This document shows, one piece after another, positions 16,294 through 27,174 of a stretch of DNA of 33,726 bases. Position 1 is the stretch's first letter. Each line of letters opens with the position of its first letter. The notes beneath the pieces were generated by a model that saw only the letters and a list, made by a program, of their open reading frames with translations, was not told the DNA's origin and did no database searches. The stretch is from JBQTIQ01 sp052387955. GTDB taxonomy: Bacteria; Actinomycetota; Acidimicrobiia; Acidimicrobiales; JACDCH01. The stretch is from positions 1-33,726 of the forward strand of contig JBQTIQ010000055.1 in NCBI GenBank assembly GCA_052387955.1. Direction: 5' to 3'. A program made the translations under genes and the position numbers.

Positions 16294-16507
16294 CCGGGCG
16301 AAGCTAGCGCCCGGGCCCGGGGCGTTTGCCCGGGGCCGGTCGCCATGTCGCCGGCCAGGGCGCCAGGTCCGCTCCGGCGCGGCCGTTCCCGCGGGCTGCG
16401 CCCACACCCGTCGCTGCGGGGCGAACCGGCGTCGGCGCCGACGGCACGGGCCCTCGTGGCGTCCGCGGTTCGGGATCAGGCCAGCTCATCCGTGGTAGGG
16501 GTGTTGT

Positions 16508-18447
16508 GTGCTCGGCCGCCTGATCATCGACGATGTCCGTCCCCGCACCCCGGCGGGCTACCCCGCCAAAGCCGGCGTCGGCGAGGTGGTCACGGTGTCG
16601 GCCACGGTGTTCAGAGAAGGCCACGACCTGCTGGCCGCCCGCCTGCGCTGGCGTCGCGGCGGCGACAAGGACTGGGCCACGGTGCCCATGGCGCTGGCGG
16701 TGGCCGGGCTCGACCGCTGGGAGGCGGTGATCGAGCCCGCGGTCGTCGGCGCCCACGAGTTCCAGGTCGAGGCGTGGACCGACCGCTACCGGACCTGGCG
16801 CCACGACATCGAGCTCAAGGCGGCTGACGACCCCCACGACCCCCTGGCCACCGACGTCGAAGAAGGTGCCCTCCTCATCGAGCGGCTGGCCAAACGGGCG
16901 CCCAAGGAGGCCCGGCCGGCGCTGGCGGCGGCGGTGGCGGGGCTGCGCAACGGGGAGGCATCGCGCGACGCCCGCCTCAACGCCGGCCTCGACGACCGGG
17001 TCGGCGCCCTGCTGGCCCCGGTCGAAGACCCGGTCGACCTGACCCGCTCGGCCCGTTTCCCGCTGTGGGTCGACCGCCGGGCCGGGCGGTTCTCGGCCTG
17101 GTACGAGCTGTTCCCCCGGTCCGAGGGCGGGCTGGCGGGGGCGTCCAAGCGGCTGCGGGCCGTGGCCGAGATGGGCTTCGACGTCGTCTACCTCCCGCCC
17201 GTGCACCCCATCGGCCACACCGCCCGGAAGGGCCCGGGCAACACGCTCGAGGCCGGGCCGGGCGATCCCGGGAGCCCGTGGGCGATCGGCAGCGAGGACG
17301 GAGGGCACACCGCCGTCCACTCCAAGCTGGGCACGCTCGAGGACTTCGACGCCTTCGTCGAGGAGGCGGAGGGACTGGGGCTGGAGGTCGCCCTCGACTA
17401 CGCCCTCCAGTGCTCGCCCGATCACCCGTGGGTCACCGAACACCCGGAATGGTTCCACCAACGGCCCGACGGCACCGTCAAGTACGCCGAGAACCCGCCC
17501 AAGAAGTACCAGGACATCTACCCGATCAACTTCTGGCCCCAGGAGGACGGGCAACGACAGGCCTTGTGGGATGCGTGCAAGGACGTGCTCGACCATTGGA
17601 TCGCCCACGGCGTGGGGATCTTCAGGGTCGACAACCCCCACACCAAGCCGCTGGCCTTCTGGGAGTGGGTCATCGCCGCCGTCCGGGCCGAGCATCCCGG
17701 CACGGTGTTCCTGGCCGAGGCCTTCACCCGGCCCCCGATGATGGCCAAGCTGGCCGAAGTCGGCTTCACCCAGGGGTACACCTATTTCACCTGGCGCACG
17801 GCCCGGGCCGAGCTGGAAGAGTACGTCGAGGAGCTGGCCCAGCCGCCGCTGGCCGACTTCATGCGGCCCAGCTTCTGGCCCAACACCCCGGACATACTCT
17901 CGGGACCGTTGCGCAACGGGCCTCTGGCCGCGTTCCAGCTCCGGTACCTGCTGGCGGCGCTGCTGGCGCCCAACTACGGCCTGTACTCGGGCTACGAGCT
18001 CTACGAGAACGAGCCCGCCTCGGCCGCCAACGAGGAGTACCTCGACTCGGAGAAGTACGAGGTGAAGAACCGGGACTGGGACCGGGCCGACTCCATGGCG
18101 CCCCTCATCACGACCGTCAACGACATCCGCCGCCGCCACCCGGCCTTCAGGGAACTGCGCACGACGCGCTTCCACGAGACCGGCAACGACGCGGTGGTGG
18201 CGTTCTCGAAGACCGACGGGCACGGGGCCGACGCCATGCTGTGCGTGGTGACCCTCGACCCCCACAACCCGGCAGAAGCGGTGCTGTCGCTCGACCTGCC
18301 CGCCCTCGGCCTGGAGTGGGATTCGACCTACGAGGTCGTCGACGAGCTCGACGGGACGGCATACACCTGGACCGGCGACCATCCCTACGTGCGTCTCGAC
18401 CCCTTCCACCGGGTGGCGCACGTGCTGTCGGTACGGCCCCGCAGCCG

Positions 18448-18451
<4 letters not shown>
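16508..18451 (+). CDS. glgE: Alpha-1,4-glucan:maltose-1-phosphate maltosyltransferase
   Basis: This 647-residue GH13_3 enzyme transfers maltose from alpha-maltose 1-phosphate to the non-reducing end of alpha-glucan. The N-terminal 190 residues form the beta domain and helical insert of the family. The TIM barrel then shows VVYLPPVHPIGHTARKGPGN, the nucleophile D375 in FRVDNPHTKP, the acid/base E404 in LAEAFTRP and the third acidic residue D462 in PNTPDIL. The spacing of 29 and 58 residues fits that of characterised GlgE. The GTG start has AGGGG upstream. It is the first gene of the operon; its stop overlaps the treS start by 4 bases (ATGA). The length is a little shorter than mycobacterial GlgE (about 700). 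Confidence 0.96.
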
Positions 18452-20147
<1,696 letters not shown>

Positions 20148-20151
<4 letters not shown>

Positions 20152-21476
20152 TCACCGCGGCGTTGATCGAGCGACTCCTGCCCGACTTCCTGCCCCGGCA
20201 GCGGTGGTACGGCGCCGCCGATCTCGAACTGGAAGGGGTCGAGGTCGTCGACTTCGAGGTGCTGCGGCCGGGCTGGCCGTTCCTGGCCTGGGCCCTGGCC
20301 GTCGCCCGGTTCGGTGATGGCAGCGAGGCCCGGTTCCAGGTGCCCGTCGGGGCCCGGCCGCTGGAGCAGACCGAGCGCTTCCTCGAAGGCAAGGGACGCG
20401 GCTTCCTGGGCGACGTCGACACCGACGCCGGGCCGGCCCTCGTCTACGACGCCCTGGTCGACCCCGACCTGTGCCTCGCCCTGCTGGGCGTCATCGCCCC
20501 CGACGAGGAGGTGTCGCGGGTCCGCGCCCTCAACGTCGAGCAGTCGAACACGTCGGTGGTCTACGACGAGCGGCTGATCATGAAGCTCTTCCGCCGGGTG
20601 CCCGACGGCCCCAACCCCGACGCCGAGATCACCGAAGCCCTCGACTCCGCCGGCTTCACCCACATCAGCGCCCCGGTCGCCACCTGGCGCGGCGGCGGCC
20701 GTGACCTGGCCGTGGTGCGCACCTTCCTCGACGGTGGCACCGAAGGTTGGCAGCTCGTCCTCACCTCGTTGCGTGACCTCTACGACCGGCGCCTGGCCCC
20801 CGAGGAGTCGGGCGGGGACTTCGGTCCCGAGGCCGACCGCCTGGGGGAGATCACCGCCCGCATGCACGTGGCCCTGGGCCAGGCGTTGGGCGTCGGCGAC
20901 GGTGACCCCGGCGCCTGGGCGCAGGCGATGGAGGAGCAGCTGGCCCACAGCCGGGCCGCCGAGCTCGACGCCGTCGCCATCAGCGAAGCGTTCGACCGCC
21001 TGCGCGACGTCGCCGGGGCGGGGTGCTCGATCCGGGTCCACGGCGACTACCACCTGGGCCAGACGATGCGCACCGACCAGGGCTGGTACATCCTCGACTT
21101 CGAGGGCGAGCCGGCCCTGCCGCTCGAGGCCCGTCGCCGTCCGTCGTCGCCGCTGCGCGACGTCGCCGGGATGCTCCGCTCGTTCCACTACGCATCCGAG
21201 GTGGCGCTCTACGACCGGGGTGACGAGGCCCAGGACCCGGAGCTGACCGCCCTGGCGGCCCGGTGGGAGGACCGGGCCTCGCGTGCGTTCATGCGGGGCT
21301 ATCTCGGCGTCGACGGCATCGAAGACCTGCTGCCGACGTCGGAGGAGGACCGCCGGACCGTCCTCGACGCCTTCGTGCTCAACAAGGCCGTCTACGAGGT
21401 CGCCTATGAGCTGTCCCACCGCCCCGATTGGGCCCGCATCCCCTTGAGGGCGGTCAGCCGGCTGCTGGCCAACTGA
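20148..21476 (+). CDS. mak: Maltokinase
   Basis: The 442-residue protein phosphorylates maltose with ATP to alpha-maltose 1-phosphate, the GlgE substrate. The start LLPDFLPRQRWYGA matches the family's N-terminal cap. Next come NTSVVYDERLIMKLFRR with the nucleotide-binding lysine, and the catalytic loop IRVHGDYHLGQT with ILDFEGEPALPLEARRR carrying the metal-binding aspartate. PLRDVAGMLRSFHYAS follows, all typical of maltokinase and of the aminoglycoside-phosphotransferase fold. In some actinobacteria this kinase is fused to TreS; here they are separate but overlap by 4 bases. It is followed 46 bases later by glgB. Confidence 0.95.
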
Positions 21477-21491
21477 TGCGCAAGTGCGAGC

Positions 21492-21506
21492 GGGGGCGCA
21501 GCCCCC
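21492..21506. repeat. Short GC-rich hairpin between mak and glgB
   Basis: GGGGGC, loop GCA, GCCCCC forms a 6-bp stem in the 46-base gap before glgB, just ahead of its ribosome binding site (AGGAGAGGT). It resembles the hairpin at 6450-6466. It could be a dispersed palindrome or tune the expression of glgB relative to the three coupled genes upstream. Confidence 0.45.
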
Positions 21507-21522
21507 AGGAGAGGTAGACCCC

Positions 21523-23682
21523 GTGACGAGCCCTGCCCAGCGAGCCGAGATGCGCACGATCGTCGACGGTGTGCACGGCAACCCCCACGCCTATCTCGGC
21601 CGCCACGGCGACGTGGTGCGCGTGCTCAGGCCCGGCGCGGCGGCGGTACGGGTGGGCGGCGCACGGGGCGAACGCCTCGACGAAGTCGGCCTGTTCGAGG
21701 CGGCCGTCCCCCCCGGTCTGCCCGCGGACTACACCATCGAGGTCACCTACCCCGACGGGACCGGTCTCGTCGTCGAGGACCCCTACCGGTTCTGGCCCAC
21801 CCTCGGTGAGATCGACCTCCACCTCATCGGCGAAGGCCGCCACGAACGGCTGTGGGAGGTGCTGGGGGCGCACCCCCGGGCGCACGAGGGGACAGAGGGG
21901 ACCGCCTTCGCGGTCTGGGCCCCGTCGGCCCGCAGCGTGCGCGTCGTCGGCGACTTCAACCTGTGGGACGGCCGGGCGCACCCGATGCGCACCATGGGCT
22001 CGTCGGGGGTGTGGGAGCTGTTCGTCCCCGGCGTCGGGGCGGGCCAGCGCTACAAGTTCGAGATCCTGACCCCGACCGGCGAGCTCCGGCTCAAGGCCGA
22101 TCCCCTCGCCCGTGCTGCCGAGGTCCCGCCGGGCACGGCCAGCATCATCGACCGCTCGGACTACGCCTGGGCCGACCACGACTGGCTCGAGCGCCGGGCC
22201 GAGAGGGCCGGCGTGACCGACGCCCAGATGTCGACCTACGAGGTGCACCTGGGCTCGTGGCGCCACGGTGAAGGCGGCCGCCCGCTCTCGTACCGGGAGC
22301 TGGCCGAGCAGCTGCCCGACTACGTGGCCGACCTCGGCTTCACCCACGTCGAGTTCCTCCCCGTCGCCGAGCACCCCTTCGGCGGGTCGTGGGGGTACCA
22401 GGTCACCAGCTACTACGCCCCCACCGCCCGCTACGGCAGCCCCGACGATTTCCGGGCGCTGGTCGACGCCCTCCATGGGCGCGGCATCGGGGTCATCGTC
22501 GACTGGGTCCCGGCGCACTTCCCCCGCGACGACTGGGCGCTGGCCCGCTTCGACGGCTCCGCGCTCTACGAGCATTCCGACCCCCGTCAGGGCGAGCACC
22601 CCGACTGGGGCACGCTGGAGTTCAACTTCGGGCGCCACGAGGTCCGCAACTTCCTGACCGCCAACGCCCTGTACTGGGTGGAGGAGCTGCACGTCGACGG
22701 CCTGCGGGTCGACGCCGTGGCCTCGATGCTCTACCTCGACTACTCCCGGGCCGAGGGCGAGTGGGTGCCCAACGAGTTCGGCGGCCGGGAGAACCTGGAG
22801 GCGATCCATTTCCTCCAGGAGGTCAACGCCGTCCTCCACGGTCGTTGCCCCGGCGTGCTCACCATCGCCGAGGAGTCGACCGCCTTCCCCGGCGTGTCCC
22901 GCCCGGTCCACCTCGGGGGCCTCGGCTTCGGCCACAAGTGGAACATGGGCTGGATGCACGACACCCTCTCGTACTTCTCCCACGAGCCCGTCCACCGCCG
23001 CTACCACCACCACCAGCTCACGTTCGGCCTCCTGTACGCCTTCTGCGAGAACTTCGTGCTGCCCCTCTCCCACGACGAGGTCGTGCACCTGAAGGGGTCG
23101 CTGCTGGGGAAGATGCCGGGCGACGAGTGGCAGCGTTTCGCCAACCTCCGGTGCCTGCTGGCGTGGATGTGGGCGCACCCGGGCAAGCAGCTGCTGTTCA
23201 TGGGCGGCGAGCTCGGCCAGGCGGCGGAGTGGTCCGAGACCGGCACCATCGACTGGGAGGCGCTGGCCGGAGCCGGGCCCCGGGGGGTGCAGGACCTGGT
23301 CCGCACCATCAACCGGGCCCAGGCCCACGAGCCGGCGCTGCACGGCAACGATTTCAACGTCGACGGGTTCCGATGGATCGACGCCAACGACAGCGACCAG
23401 TCGGTGTACTCGTTCCTGCGTTTCGACGCCGCCGGCGGTGGCCGCCCGGTCGCCTGCGTGGCCAACCTCACCCCCGTGCCCCGCCACGGTTACCGCCTGG
23501 GCCTGCCCCGCGCCGGCCGTTGGGTCGAGATCCTCGACACCGACTGGGAGTCCCTCGGGGGCAGCGGCGTGGCCAACGGCGAGGTCCGCACCGACGGCAC
23601 CGCCTGGCACGGCTTCGACCAGTCGGCCGTCGTGACCCTCCCCCCTCTCGCCGTCATCTGGCTGGTGCCCGAACCGGGGTAG
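21523..23682 (+). CDS. glgB: 1,4-alpha-glucan branching enzyme
   Basis: This 719-residue GH13_9 enzyme introduces alpha-1,6 branches. An N-terminal carbohydrate-binding region (from GNPHAYLGRH) is followed by a CBM48 domain (FAVWAPSARSVRVVGDFNLWDG) and the catalytic barrel. Catalytic residues are D397 in LRVDAVASMLYLDY, E450 in TIAEESTAFPGVS and D518 in LPLSHDEVVHLKGS; the spacings of 53 and 68 residues match the E. coli enzyme. The start is GTG 21523, with AGGAGAGGT about 7 bases upstream; ATG or GTG codons further upstream lie in the hairpin region. It is the fourth gene of the glucan operon and is followed after 24 bases by a GH57 protein. Confidence 0.96.
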   Translation: MTSPAQRAEMRTIVDGVHGNPHAYLGRHGDVVRVLRPGAAAVRVGGARGERLDEVGLFEAAVPPGLPADYTIEVTYPDGTGLVVEDPYRFWPTLGEIDLHLIGEGRHERLWEVLGAHPRAHEGTEGTAFAVWAPSARSVRVVGDFNLWDGRAHPMRTMGSSGVWELFVPGVGAGQRYKFEILTPTGELRLKADPLARAAEVPPGTASIIDRSDYAWADHDWLERRAERAGVTDAQMSTYEVHLGSWRHGEGGRPLSYRELAEQLPDYVADLGFTHVEFLPVAEHPFGGSWGYQVTSYYAPTARYGSPDDFRALVDALHGRGIGVIVDWVPAHFPRDDWALARFDGSALYEHSDPRQGEHPDWGTLEFNFGRHEVRNFLTANALYWVEELHVDGLRVDAVASMLYLDYSRAEGEWVPNEFGGRENLEAIHFLQEVNAVLHGRCPGVLTIAEESTAFPGVSRPVHLGGLGFGHKWNMGWMHDTLSYFSHEPVHRRYHHHQLTFGLLYAFCENFVLPLSHDEVVHLKGSLLGKMPGDEWQRFANLRCLLAWMWAHPGKQLLFMGGELGQAAEWSETGTIDWEALAGAGPRGVQDLVRTINRAQAHEPALHGNDFNVDGFRWIDANDSDQSVYSFLRFDAAGGGRPVACVANLTPVPRHGYRLGLPRAGRWVEILDTDWESLGGSGVANGEVRTDGTAWHGFDQSAVVTLPPLAVIWLVPEPG

Positions 23683-23706
23683 CGAGGCGGCACGTACTGT
23701 GGGCCG

Positions 23707-26061
23707 ATGGGTGGGGTACGGCTGGTGGTCCACGGGCACTTCTACCAACCGCCGCGGGAGAACCCGTGGACCGACGAGGTACCCGTCGAGCCCTCGGCGG
23801 CGCCGTTCCACGACTGGAACGAGCGGGTCTGCACCGAGAGCTACCGCCCCAACGGCTGGGCCCGGGTCATCGACGACCGGGGCCTGGTGACCGACATCGT
23901 CGACAACTACGAGTTCCTGTCCTTCGACGTCGGCCCCACGCTGCTCTCGTGGTTGGAGGTGCACGCCCCCGACGTGTACTCCCGGATGCGCGAGGCCGAC
24001 GCCGTCGGCGGCGGGGCCATGGCCCAGGCCTACAACCACATGATCCTGCCTCTGGCCAACGGCCGCGACCTGCGGACCCAGGTGCGGTGGGGCCTCGCCG
24101 ACTTCGCCCACCGCTTCGGCCGGCGGGCCGAGGGCATGTGGCTGCCCGAAGCGGCGGTCGACGACGACGTGCTGGCGGTGCTGGCCGACGAGGGCGTCCG
24201 CTTCACGATCCTCGCCCCCGGCCAGGCCGCCCGGTCCCGGCCCCTCGGCTCCGGGCTCGACTGGGACGCGCTCGGCGGCGACGCCGTCGTGGGTGGGCGC
24301 CCCTACCGGTGGTACCACCCGGCCGGCGACGGCCGTTGCGTCGACATCGTCTTCTACGACGGGGCCATCTCCCACGACCTCGCCTTCGGTCTCAGCGGGC
24401 TGTCCAGCCAGGACCTGGTCCGGCGTGTGCTCGACGCCGGCGCCGACGGTTCGCCGGTGTGCGTGGCTACCGACGGCGAGACCTTCGGGCACCACCACAA
24501 GTGGGCCGACCGTGCCCTCGCCTACGCCTTCACCTACGAAGCCGGGGCCAACGGCGTCGAGGTCGTCAACGCCGCCACCCTGGTCCGGGACACGGGCGCC
24601 ACCCACGAGGTACAGGTCCGGCGCAGCTCGTGGTCCTGCGAGCACAGCGTGGGCCGCTGGGAGCGCGACTGCGGTTGCAGCACCGGTGGCGAGCCGGGGT
24701 GGGACCAGGCCTGGCGCTCGCCCCTGCGGGCCGCGCTCGACGTCGTGCGCGACCACGGCATCAGCGTCTTCGAGCGGCGCGGCGCCGAGGTGCTCCTCGA
24801 CCCGTGGGCGGCGCGCGACGCCTACGTCGACGTGGTCCTGGGCCGGGCCGGCACCGACGAGTTCCTCGCCACCCACGGTCGCGGCGGCATCGGCCGTGAC
24901 GCCCGGGTGGTGGCCCTGGCCCTGCTCGAGGCCCAGCGTCAGGCCATGTCGATGTACACGTCGTGCGGGTGGTTCTTCAACGACCTGGCCGGCATCGAGA
25001 CCGTGCAGGTCCTGCGCTACGCCGCTCGCACCATCGACCTGCTCGACGAGATCGGAGAGGCCGACGGCCTCCTCGACCGGTTCGCCACGGTGCTGGCCCA
25101 GGCCCACAGCAACGACCGGGCCGAGGGATCGGGGACCGACATCTGGCACCGTCACGTCGAACCGACCCGGGTGGACGCCGGCCGGGTCGCGGCGCACGTC
25201 GGCCTGGTCCTCCTCCTCGAAGGGCGCGAGCTGGCCCGAGCCGGCGGCTACGACGTCGTCGGGCACCGCTACCGGCGGGCCGAACGGGGCGGGCTGTCGG
25301 GCCTGGCCGGCCGCGTCGACCTCGTCCACCACCGCACCGGGCGGGCGGCGGCCTACGTGTACGCCGGCCTGCACCTCGGCGGCCTCGAGGTCTACGGCGC
25401 CCTCCGTGCGGCCACCGACGCCGAGGACGCCGACCTCGTCGAGCGATTCGTCGCCGCGGTGGAGGGCGCCGGACGGGTGACGACCCTGCTGCGCCTGGTG
25501 GGCGATGCCTTCGGCCCCCGCGAGTTCGGGCTCGACTCGGCGCTGCCCGACGCCGCCGGACAGATCGTGGCCAGCGCCGTCGACGGCATGGTCGAGCGGT
25601 TCGGGTCGACCTACGAGCGGCTGTACGGCGAGCACCGGGACCTGCTCGGTGCCCTGCTCACGGCCCGGTTCCCGGTGCCCGAGGAGCTGCGGGCGCCGGC
25701 CCGGTTCGTCCTCGCCCGTCGGTTCGAGGCCGAGATCGTCGCCGCCGGCGAGGGCGCCGTCCTCGCCCCCTTCCGCGTCGCCGAGGAGATCCTGGCCGAG
25801 GCCCGGCGGGCCGGGTTCGGGTTGGCCACCCCCCGGGTGACAGCCGTCCTCGGCCGCACCCTGCGGGCCGCGGTCGCCGGCGTCATCGACGCCCCCCACC
25901 CCGATCGTCTGCAGGCGGCGCTGGGGCTGTTGCAGCTGGCCCGCGAGGTGGGCGTCGACATCGACGTCGACCGGGTACAGGAGCTGGTACACGCCGCCGC
26001 CGGCCGGCCCGACGCCGGCGCCCTCCGGCCGCTGGCCGAGGCCCTCGGTCTCGCTCCGTAG
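23707..26061 (+). CDS. Glycoside hydrolase family 57 protein with DUF3536 domain
   Basis: The 784-residue protein opens with the GH57 fold: VVHGHFYQPPRENPW, NDNYE-like IVDNYEFLSFDVGPTLL, AQAYNHMILPLA. The nucleophile E148 is in GMWLPEAAVD and the acid/base candidate D256 in ATDGETFGHHHKWADRAL. The remainder (from about residue 300) is the helical DUF3536 region, including SWSCEHSVGRWERDCGC and SMYTSCGWFFNDLAGIETVQVLRYAARTI. GH57 includes alpha-amylases, branching enzymes and 4-alpha-glucanotransferases; the DUF3536 subgroup has, to my knowledge, no settled activity. It lies 24 bases after glgB on the same strand, so it most likely trims or remodels the same alpha-glucan. The length is usual for GH57-DUF3536 proteins. 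Confidence 0.9.
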   Translation: MGGVRLVVHGHFYQPPRENPWTDEVPVEPSAAPFHDWNERVCTESYRPNGWARVIDDRGLVTDIVDNYEFLSFDVGPTLLSWLEVHAPDVYSRMREADAVGGGAMAQAYNHMILPLANGRDLRTQVRWGLADFAHRFGRRAEGMWLPEAAVDDDVLAVLADEGVRFTILAPGQAARSRPLGSGLDWDALGGDAVVGGRPYRWYHPAGDGRCVDIVFYDGAISHDLAFGLSGLSSQDLVRRVLDAGADGSPVCVATDGETFGHHHKWADRALAYAFTYEAGANGVEVVNAATLVRDTGATHEVQVRRSSWSCEHSVGRWERDCGCSTGGEPGWDQAWRSPLRAALDVVRDHGISVFERRGAEVLLDPWAARDAYVDVVLGRAGTDEFLATHGRGGIGRDARVVALALLEAQRQAMSMYTSCGWFFNDLAGIETVQVLRYAARTIDLLDEIGEADGLLDRFATVLAQAHSNDRAEGSGTDIWHRHVEPTRVDAGRVAAHVGLVLLLEGRELARAGGYDVVGHRYRRAERGGLSGLAGRVDLVHHRTGRAAAYVYAGLHLGGLEVYGALRAATDAEDADLVERFVAAVEGAGRVTTLLRLVGDAFGPREFGLDSALPDAAGQIVASAVDGMVERFGSTYERLYGEHRDLLGALLTARFPVPEELRAPARFVLARRFEAEIVAAGEGAVLAPFRVAEEILAEARRAGFGLATPRVTAVLGRTLRAAVAGVIDAPHPDRLQAALGLLQLAREVGVDIDVDRVQELVHAAAGRPDAGALRPLAEALGLAP

Positions 26062-26168
26062 CGCTCAGCGCCGGCGAGGCCGTGCCGGCTGCGTTCCCCG
26101 GCCCCGCAGAGCTGGCTCCTGACCTGCCAGGGAAGCTCGCCACCGCCCCGGTAGCGTGACCGTCCTCC

Positions 26169-27038
26169 ATGAGCGACCTGATGACTTGCTACCAGCACGG
26201 CGATCGCCGCGCCGGGGTGTCGTGCCAGCGGTGCGACCGGCCCATCTGCCCGTCGTGCATGGTGCAGGCGGCGGTCGGGTTCCACTGCCCGGAGTGCTCC
26301 CGCCGCGGCCGCCAGCGGGTCTACGACCGGGCCAGCCTGGTGAGGGCGTCGGCGCCGCTGGTCACCCAGGTGCTGGTCGCCGTCAACGTTGCCGTCTTCC
26401 TGCTCGGTGCCGGCGCCAGCGGGGCCAACCTCTTCTCCGCCGACAACCCCTTCACCGACGACTACGGCCTCATCGGCAGCGTGCAGTTCCGCTTCCGGGG
26501 GGGCGGCCTGTTCGAAGCCGGCGTCGGCTACGGCGAATGGTGGCGGATCCTCACCGGCGGGTTCCTGCACGCCGGGCCTCTGCACCTCGGGTTCAACATG
26601 TTCGCCCTGTGGATGTTGGGCTCCCAGCTCGAGCCGGCGTTGGGCCGGCTGCGTTTCGCCCTCGTCTACGGGGTGTCGTTGCTGACCGGCGTGCTGGGCG
26701 TCATGCTCCTCAGCCCCCACAGCCCGACCGTCGGTGCGTCGGGGGCCATCTTCGGCCTCTTCGGGCTCGCCCTGGCCGCCCAGCTGTCCCGCGGTGTCGA
26801 CATCTGGCAGTCCGGCCTCGGGGGCGTGCTGCTCATCAACCTGCTGTTCACCTTCGGCGTGCCCGGCATCTCGATCGGCGGCCACCTCGGCGGCCTGGCC
26901 GGCGGGTTCCTGTGCGGGGCGATCCTGTACCGGCTGGCGCCCCGCCCCGATTCGTTGGGGCCGGCCGTCATGTGCGTGGCCCTCGGGGTGCTGGCGGCGG
27001 TGGGCTCGGTGGTGGCGGCGCAGGCGTCCGCCTTCTGA
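26169..27038 (+). CDS. Rhomboid intramembrane serine protease with N-terminal zinc-binding module
   Basis: This 289-residue protein has a B-box-like zinc-binding region: C7, H10, C19, C22, C27, C30, H39, C40 and C43 within the first 43 residues. It is followed by six or more membrane spans. The rhomboid signature is complete: WWRILTGGFLHAGPLHLGFNMFALWMLG, the catalytic serine S191 in VGASGAIFG and the histidine H239 in GGHLGGLAGG. It would cut membrane proteins within or next to their spans. The zinc-finger-rhomboid fusion is common in actinobacteria. It starts 107 bases after the GH57 gene, with no recognised feature between. An HtrA-type protease gene follows, but no link between the two is shown. 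Confidence 0.93.
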   Translation: MSDLMTCYQHGDRRAGVSCQRCDRPICPSCMVQAAVGFHCPECSRRGRQRVYDRASLVRASAPLVTQVLVAVNVAVFLLGAGASGANLFSADNPFTDDYGLIGSVQFRFRGGGLFEAGVGYGEWWRILTGGFLHAGPLHLGFNMFALWMLGSQLEPALGRLRFALVYGVSLLTGVLGVMLLSPHSPTVGASGAIFGLFGLALAAQLSRGVDIWQSGLGGVLLINLLFTFGVPGISIGGHLGGLAGGFLCGAILYRLAPRPDSLGPAVMCVALGVLAAVGSVVAAQASAF

Positions 27039-27084
27039 GTTCATTAGGCCCGCAGGGCGTCGCCGAGAAGTCGCGCTCGGCGCT

Positions 27085-27111
27085 CGGATGTGGGCGCTGT
27101 GTAGCCATCCG
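27085..27111. terminator. Hairpin between rhomboid and HtrA-like genes
   Basis: CGGATG (27085-27090) and CATCCG (27106-27111) form a 6-bp stem with a 15-base loop, 47 bases after the rhomboid stop. There is no T tract, so a terminator role is a weak inference. Confidence 0.3.
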
Positions 27112-27174
27112 GGCGGGCGCGTGCCCCTCTGAGTACTCTCGGCCCACGACGCTGAACACCCCGGGGGGACGGCC

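Noticed and set aside
17065..18447. Upstream extension of the treS frame through glgE
   Set aside because: The extension is arginine/proline-rich and in the wrong frame for glgE. The TreS family start coincides with ATG 18448, which overlaps the glgE stop.
21454..25992. A very long open frame on the minus strand opposite glgB and the GH57 gene (about 1500 residues)
   Set aside because: It is a mirror of highly biased codons on the plus strand. Its translation is V/G/D/H-rich without motifs, while the plus-strand genes have complete catalytic signatures.
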